NCBI RefSeq assembly: GCF_900111075.1
Contig: NZ_FOFZ01000001.1
Location: forward strand, 661,860 to 725,859
Reading direction: 5' to 3'
DNA: 64,000 bases
Origin: Flavobacterium frigoris
Lineage (GTDB): Bacteria; Bacteroidota; Bacteroidia; Flavobacteriales; Flavobacteriaceae
A program made the position numbers and the translations under genes. Position 1 is the first letter of the stretch. Each line of letters starts with the position of its first letter. Positions 59,963 to 64,000 of the stretch are shown here, piece by piece. The notes beneath the pieces are model-generated. The model worked only from the letters and a program-made list of their open reading frames with translations, was not told the origin of the DNA and did no database searches.

Positions 59963-60457
59963 TTGAAACCTACTTTAAACGAACTTGGTAAACTTGCCAA
60001 AGATAAGCATATAGAAAACAAAAAGTATTTCGATAAGCTTAAAAAGAAGACGCCCAAAAATTTAGATTATGTGATGCAAGACCTGCATGATGCGGAATTC
60101 AAGAAAACGGATTGTTTAAAATGTGCGAATTGTTGTAAAACTACAGGGCCTTTATTTACATTAGCCGATATTGAAAGGGTGTCAAAATACCTTAAGCAAA
60201 AACCACAGCAGTTTATAGCGCAATACCTTCGCGTTGATGAAGATCAAGATTATGTATTGCAGAGCGTGCCTTGTACTTTTCTAGATCATGAAAATGCCTG
60301 TATGATTTATGATGTCCGACCAAAAGCATGTAGAGAATTTCCACACACTGATAGAAAGAAGTTTCAGCAAATAACAGATCTTACTTTAAAGAATGTGGCG
60401 ATTTGCCCTGCTGCCTTTAATATTGTCGAAGAAATGAAGAAAAAATTGCCGCTGTAG
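59963..60457 (+). CDS. YkgJ-type cysteine-cluster protein
   Basis: A 164-residue cytosolic protein with metal- or Fe-S-binding cysteines: KCANCCKTTGPLF near residue 53, CTFLDHENACMIYDVRPKACREFP near 112, and ICPAAFNIVEE at the end. The start used is TTG 59963, giving MKPTLNELGK; no ATG lies at the right place. TAGTTTTG at 59932-59939 may be its -7 box. The family is widespread and functionally unsettled. Confidence 0.85.
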   Translation: MKPTLNELGKLAKDKHIENKKYFDKLKKKTPKNLDYVMQDLHDAEFKKTDCLKCANCCKTTGPLFTLADIERVSKYLKQKPQQFIAQYLRVDEDQDYVLQSVPCTFLDHENACMIYDVRPKACREFPHTDRKKFQQITDLTLKNVAICPAAFNIVEEMKKKLPL

Positions 60458-60474
60458 TTCCTGCTATTTTTTTT

Positions 60475-61773
60475 CTAATAGATCAAATATTTTTCTCTCA
60501 TTTTCTTAAATTGGTCTAAACCGGTTTTCCAATTCTTTCTTATCTCAGATTCTGATTCTCCGGCTTCGATTTGTTGTTGCAATTGTCTTGTTCCAGCTAG
60601 TTTTGTAAAAAACGGATTAAAGAATTTTGATTTGTCTGTTGTGTTAGTGTACGCTTTGATTAGCCATTTCAATTCCAGTTGGCGTACTTCAGTTTGTGTT
60701 GACAAATCTTCGCCAAAACAGGTTGTTCTATTGTAAACTGGATTTTGTGCTCCCATATTTGGTTTTGGAATAAAGCTAAAATTGCTTTTAGGTAGATAAG
60801 GAGAACCGTAAATTTGAAATTGTTTTTCAGTTCCTCTTCCTACACTAACATTTGTTCCTTCAAAAAAGCACAGGCTAGCATATAGGTTGATCGATTGATC
60901 GTTTGGTAAGTTAGGAGAAGGTTTTACAGGTAGACTGTATCTCATTTTTCTATTATAATAAGAACATGGGATTACAGTTAGTTTGCAACTAATTCCGTTC
61001 GTTAGCCATTGCTCTCCATTAATCATTTGCGCATATTCACCAATGGTCATACCGTGTAAAACAGGAATGGGATGCATTCCTACAAAACTGCTATATTCCT
61101 TTTCTAGAATCGGTCCGTCAACTATGCTTCCGTTAGGATTGGGTCTGTCTAAAATGATCAAAGAGATGTTGTTTTCTGAACAGGCTTCCATTATGTAATG
61201 CAGTGAGGAGATGTAAGTGTAAAATCGTGCTCCCACATCTTGTAAGTCAAAAACCATAATGTCAATTCCGGTTAACTGTCCTGAATTTGGTTTTTTGTTA
61301 TTGCCGTAAAGCGAGATAATAGTTATTCCAGTTTTATAATCCGTTCCGTCAACAACATGTTCTCCTGCATCTGCAGTGCCACGAAAGCCATGCTCTGGTG
61401 CAAATATTTTTTGGACATTGATTTTTTGGTCTAATAAGAAATCAACTAAATGGATTTGCTTTTTTTTACTCTTGAGACTTATGGAAGATTCTTCTATTAA
61501 AACTATACCCGATTGATTGGTAACTACGCCTACTTTTTTGTCTTTTAGAAGAGGTAGATATTTTTCATGATTATCAGCGCCGGTTTTAATCGAATGCGTT
61601 ACGGTAACTTTATCTGTTAAAGACTCTGCTTTTAAATTTGTAGGGATTGAAGCGGGGCTATCTTTCAATTTGTTCTGCTGTAATTCTTTTGTTCTGTTGA
61701 TTGAGCTGGAGCACGAAAGTAAAACTACTGTTAGAATAAAGGCTAATGGAATATTTTTGAAAATTGAAATCAT
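60475..61773 (-). CDS. NamZ-like (DUF1343) exo-beta-N-acetylmuramidase, lipoprotein
   Basis: A 432-residue exported protein with lipobox LLSC (about C21). It shows the family motifs KVGVVTNQSGIV, KIFAPEHGFRGTADAGEHV (in short FAPEHGFRG), VFDLQDVGARFYTYISSL and GRGTEKQFQIYGSPY. DUF1343 members include NamZ, which releases MurNAc from peptidoglycan fragments. A role in cell-wall recycling is likely. It is convergent with the YkgJ-like gene. Confidence 0.85.
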   Translation of the reverse strand: MISIFKNIPLAFILTVVLLSCSSSINRTKELQQNKLKDSPASIPTNLKAESLTDKVTVTHSIKTGADNHEKYLPLLKDKKVGVVTNQSGIVLIEESSISLKSKKKQIHLVDFLLDQKINVQKIFAPEHGFRGTADAGEHVVDGTDYKTGITIISLYGNNKKPNSGQLTGIDIMVFDLQDVGARFYTYISSLHYIMEACSENNISLIILDRPNPNGSIVDGPILEKEYSSFVGMHPIPVLHGMTIGEYAQMINGEQWLTNGISCKLTVIPCSYYNRKMRYSLPVKPSPNLPNDQSINLYASLCFFEGTNVSVGRGTEKQFQIYGSPYLPKSNFSFIPKPNMGAQNPVYNRTTCFGEDLSTQTEVRQLELKWLIKAYTNTTDKSKFFNPFFTKLAGTRQLQQQIEAGESESEIRKNWKTGLDQFKKMREKYLIY

Positions 61774-61859
61774 ATAGTAGATTAGAATAAAATTAGTGGC
61801 AATTAGCGTTATTCGTGTTTTAGGTGTATTTTTGAATCCAAATCAGATACTTAATCAAA

Positions 61860-63095
61860 TTGAATTTAGAATACTTTATTGCCAAAAGACTTATAACTGC
61901 TAAAGATTATAAAAGTAGTATATCTGCGCCTATTATAAAAATTGCAATTTCGGCCATTGCCATCGGAATGGTGATGATGATTGTGTCAGTGGCGACAGGA
62001 ATTGGTCTACAACAGAAAATCAGAGAAAAAATTTCCGCTTTCAATGGACATATTAGTATTTCTAATTATGATAGCAATCAATCTGAAGTTACCTTAGTTC
62101 CCATTTCGAAAAAACAAAATTTTTATCCCAAATTTAATACTGTGGAAGGGATAAATCATATTCAAGCTATCGCCAGTAAAGCCGGTATTATTCGAACCGA
62201 GAATGCTTTTGAAGGGGTCGTATTCAAAGGAGTAGGAGAGGATTACAAGTGGGATAATATAAAGGAGTATCTTGTTGAAGGAAAACTGCCTGATTTTTCT
62301 AAAAAGTTAAATGAAGACGTGGTGCTATCGCAATTCCTCGCTAATAGGTTAAAACTTAAAGTAGGAGATGCGTTTAATACCTTTTTTATGAAAGAAGGTC
62401 AGAATAAATTACCTAATATCAGGAGATTTAAAATTGTCGGAATCTTTAATTCTGGTTTTCAGGAATTTGATGCGACCTATGTATTAGGGGATATACGCCA
62501 TATCCAACGCATTAATAAATGGAAAGCGGATCAGGTAGGAGCATTTGAAGTCTTTGTAGATGATTTTGATAATATAAAATCGGTAGGTGGACAAGTGTAT
62601 CAGCAAACGGGATCTACGCTTGATACTAAAACAATTATCGAAAAGTACAGTTATATATTCGAGTGGCTTCAGTTGTTTGATTTCAATATCATTGTCATAT
62701 TAATAGTTATGATATTAGTTGCCACAATCAACATGGTGGTGGCTTTATTGGTGCTTATTCTAGAACGAACACAGATGATAGGAATATTAAAAGCGTTAGG
62801 AGCTAATAATTGGAGTATCCGTAAAATATTTCTGTACAATGCGTCCTATTTAATTCTTCGAGGATTATTCTGGGGAAACCTAATTGGAATAGCGGTTCTA
62901 TGGCTCCAGAAATATTTTGGGATAGTCAAACTGAATCCTGAAAATTACTATGTCGATCAAGCGCCGGTATATCTTAATTGGGGATATATTTTATTATTAA
63001 ACGGCCTTACGATAAGTGTTTGTTTTTTAGTGTTGCTAATCCCTTCTTATATAATAACCAAAATTTCACCGGTTAAAGCGATTCGTTTCGACTAA
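61860..63095 (+). CDS. LolC/E-FtsX family ABC transporter permease
   Basis: A 411-residue inner-membrane permease. One helix near residues 28-50 is followed by a ~210-residue periplasmic domain. Three helices follow at about 270-300, 320-345 and 375-400, including ILERTQMIGILKALGANNWSIRKIF. The layout is that of LolE/MacB-type subunits that release lipoproteins or peptides. The start is TTG 61860 (MNLEYFIAKRL). No ATPase gene is adjacent. Confidence 0.87.
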   Translation: MNLEYFIAKRLITAKDYKSSISAPIIKIAISAIAIGMVMMIVSVATGIGLQQKIREKISAFNGHISISNYDSNQSEVTLVPISKKQNFYPKFNTVEGINHIQAIASKAGIIRTENAFEGVVFKGVGEDYKWDNIKEYLVEGKLPDFSKKLNEDVVLSQFLANRLKLKVGDAFNTFFMKEGQNKLPNIRRFKIVGIFNSGFQEFDATYVLGDIRHIQRINKWKADQVGAFEVFVDDFDNIKSVGGQVYQQTGSTLDTKTIIEKYSYIFEWLQLFDFNIIVILIVMILVATINMVVALLVLILERTQMIGILKALGANNWSIRKIFLYNASYLILRGLFWGNLIGIAVLWLQKYFGIVKLNPENYYVDQAPVYLNWGYILLLNGLTISVCFLVLLIPSYIITKISPVKAIRFD

Positions 63096-63123
63096 CAGAT
63101 AATTTGGGCGTTCCCCATTATAG

Positions 63124-63168
63124 AAAAAGAGGCTATACCTATATATAAAGGAGTAGCCTCTTTTTTTT
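63124..63168 (+). terminator. Terminator after the permease gene
   Basis: AAAAAGAGGCTA and TAGCCTCTTTTT form a stem with a T run. Confidence 0.85.
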
Positions 63169-63169
63169 A

Positions 63170-63262
63170 GGAGCTATTTCCCGCTATTCGTTACAATCTA
63201 CTGAGCCAATCCCGATGTTTCGGGACTGGCTCAGTAGGATTTCCACTGCTATCGGGGCTAGG
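63170..63262 (+). repeat. Dispersed hairpin repeat, copy 5
   Basis: CCCGCTATTCGTTACAATCT, the hairpin ACTGAGCCAATCCCGA/TCGGGACTGGCTCAGT, then AGGATTTCCACTGCTATCGG and GGCTA. It is the most regular copy of the family in the window. GGGCGTTCCCC at 63108 matches the start of the copy at 38070. Confidence 0.7.
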
Positions 63263-63449
63263 GCAATTGTTTTTAGCAGGGTTATTTCGAGATTATCGAT
63301 AAAGTCTCTAAAAATACAATACCTAGTTATATAGTAGTAAATAAACCAAAAGCACTAAATGATATGGGAATAATGAGTGGTTTAGCTGTACGGTATTACT
63401 AAGGATTCAATAAAAACAGCTGTATTTACATAGAAATAATGCAAACCAC

Positions 63450-63492
63450 GTCCTCAAAGGCTCTTTGTCCTTTGGAGAGGGTTTGGGAGAGG
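63450..63492. repeat. CTC/GGAG-type intergenic repeat, copy 4
   Basis: TCCTCAAAGGCTCTTTGTCC and TTTGGAGAGGGTTTGGGAGA resemble the G-rich elements at 10793, 13837 and 14021. Confidence 0.4.
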
Positions 63493-63577
63493 AAAAAACT
63501 TTCGTCTTCAAAAAGCGTATTTCCAGCGAGTTAAACCCAAGGTTAAGAAAGCGTCAAAAAATAGTCAATTAAAAGTA

Positions 63578-63607
63578 TTGAATAACGTTATAAAGAGTCT
63601 ACTTTTG
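63578..63607 (+). promoter_or_regulatory. rRNA-type promoter P1
   Basis: TTG (63578-63580), 19 bases, TACTTTTG (63600-63607), then CACCCGC. First of three tandem promoters with the same -7 to +5 text. Confidence 0.75.
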
Positions 63608-63701
63608 CACCCGCAACAGCGAATAAGTTCATTAAAAAGATTGGCAAGTGATAAGGGGGTTTAGGATTAGAAATCATTTCTAAAAATAAATCAAAAAAAG
63701 C

Positions 63702-63732
63702 TTGTGAGATTTGATTTTGCTTATTACTTTTG
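63702..63732 (+). promoter_or_regulatory. rRNA-type promoter P2
   Basis: TTG (63702-63704), 20 bases, TACTTTTG (63725-63732), then CACCCCGC. It lies 125 bases after P1. Confidence 0.75.
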
Positions 63733-63825
63733 CACCCCGCAAAACATGCAAAGTTCCTTGAAACACTGGTAAGAAAAGATAGAGAAAACGAAGATTTAGA
63801 TCTTCAAAAAAACTTTAAATTTTTC

Positions 63826-63856
63826 TTGCGAGAAACAAAAGACTTTGTTAGTTTTG
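63826..63856 (+). promoter_or_regulatory. rRNA-type promoter P3
   Basis: TTG (63826-63828), 20 bases, TAGTTTTG (63849-63856), then CACCCGC. It lies 124 bases after P2. Confidence 0.75.
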
Positions 63857-64000
63857 CACCCGCTTCGAGAAACACGAAAAGTGATTATCGAGGAGATAAA
63901 AAGAGAAGAACACGTTCCTAGACATATTGAATTGACAGCCGTCTCGTCCACAAGACGAGACAAAAGAATAAAGAGTAATAGAATCGAGAGATTTGAAAAA
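63857..64000 (+). other. Leader of an rRNA operon (16S gene expected beyond the window)
   Basis: After P3 there is no gene. GACATATTGAATTGACAGCC (63921-63940), a perfect hairpin GTCTCGTC/GACGAGAC (63941-63961) and an AG-rich stretch up to the window end resemble the leader before 16S rRNA in Flavobacterium. The 16S sequence itself is not reached. Confidence 0.6.

Noticed and set aside
63730..63921. Open frame of 63 codons at the window end
   Set aside because: It overlaps promoters P2 and P3 and the rRNA leader; composition is not protein-like.
1..64000. tRNA genes
   Set aside because: No cloverleaf with a GGTTCRANNCC T-arm was found by eye on either strand; a tRNAscan run would be decisive.

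Overview
The window looks like a piece of a Flavobacterium-type chromosome (Bacteroidota, Flavobacteriaceae). The evidence is the low GC content, the absence of Shine-Dalgarno sequences, promoters of the form TTG-N17-23-TAnnTTTG, a gldA gliding-motility gene, the exbB-exbD-exbD-tonB cluster, and dense genes with compact intergenic regions. The assignment rests on gene content and recognised families, not on a database search.

Layout. 1-8.8 kb: methionine biosynthesis (metY, a trifunctional metX-aspartokinase-homoserine dehydrogenase gene, an OsmC protein, a second transsulfuration-type enzyme, an Rrf2 regulator), with two paralogous ~68-residue small proteins and several regulatory RNAs. 8.9-18.7 kb: sulfate assimilation (tauE-like exporter, APS reductase, cysD, DUF2490, cysN, sulfite reductase with a helical HEPN-like tail, two siroheme enzymes, a ferredoxin/flavodoxin-NADP reductase-like flavoprotein). 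18.7-24.5 kb: methionine synthase split into two genes behind a SAM-I riboswitch, then metF. 24.7-29 kb: an odd repeat lipoprotein, gldA, an HUH transposase with a REP-like tandem array, and a dicarboxylate/amino-acid symporter. 29.1-38 kb: an aromatic amino acid operon (pheA, aminotransferase, tyrA, DAHP synthase-chorismate mutase), rsgA, dtd, a MazG-like gene, aroA and queA. 38-52 kb: kynureninase, kynurenine monooxygenase, several envelope proteins, CstA, a HerA-like ATPase, and a reciprocally decayed duplication around cstA. 52.4-58.2 kb: the TonB energising operon. 58.4-63.1 kb: queE, a methyltransferase, a cysteine-cluster protein, a NamZ-like hydrolase and a LolC/E-FtsX-like permease. 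63.5-64 kb: three tandem promoters and a leader typical of an rRNA operon, whose 16S gene should begin just beyond the window.

How the genes work together. Sulfate is activated by CysDN and reduced as APS (not PAPS) by a 4Fe-4S-type CysH. The sulfite is reduced by a siroheme enzyme whose cofactor enzymes are encoded next door. The sulfide then feeds MetY, acting on O-acetylhomoserine made by the MetX part of the fusion, and homocysteine is methylated by split MetH with methyl groups from MetF.

The most interesting signal is a set of ribosome-controlled attenuators. Upstream of metY (574-727) and of the 68-aa gene (2378-2508), a short peptide ending in Cys/Met-rich residues stops exactly on the first base of an antiterminator arm, followed by mutually exclusive antiterminator and terminator hairpins. 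Upstream of pheA (29168-29310) a 26-residue Phe/Tyr-rich peptide precedes the same kind of switch. Two less clear relatives lie at 405-523 and 2216-2338. SAM-I riboswitches at 2952 and 18779 complete a two-layer control of sulfur amino acid genes. These RNA structures were found by eye and have not been folded or compared with other genomes here.
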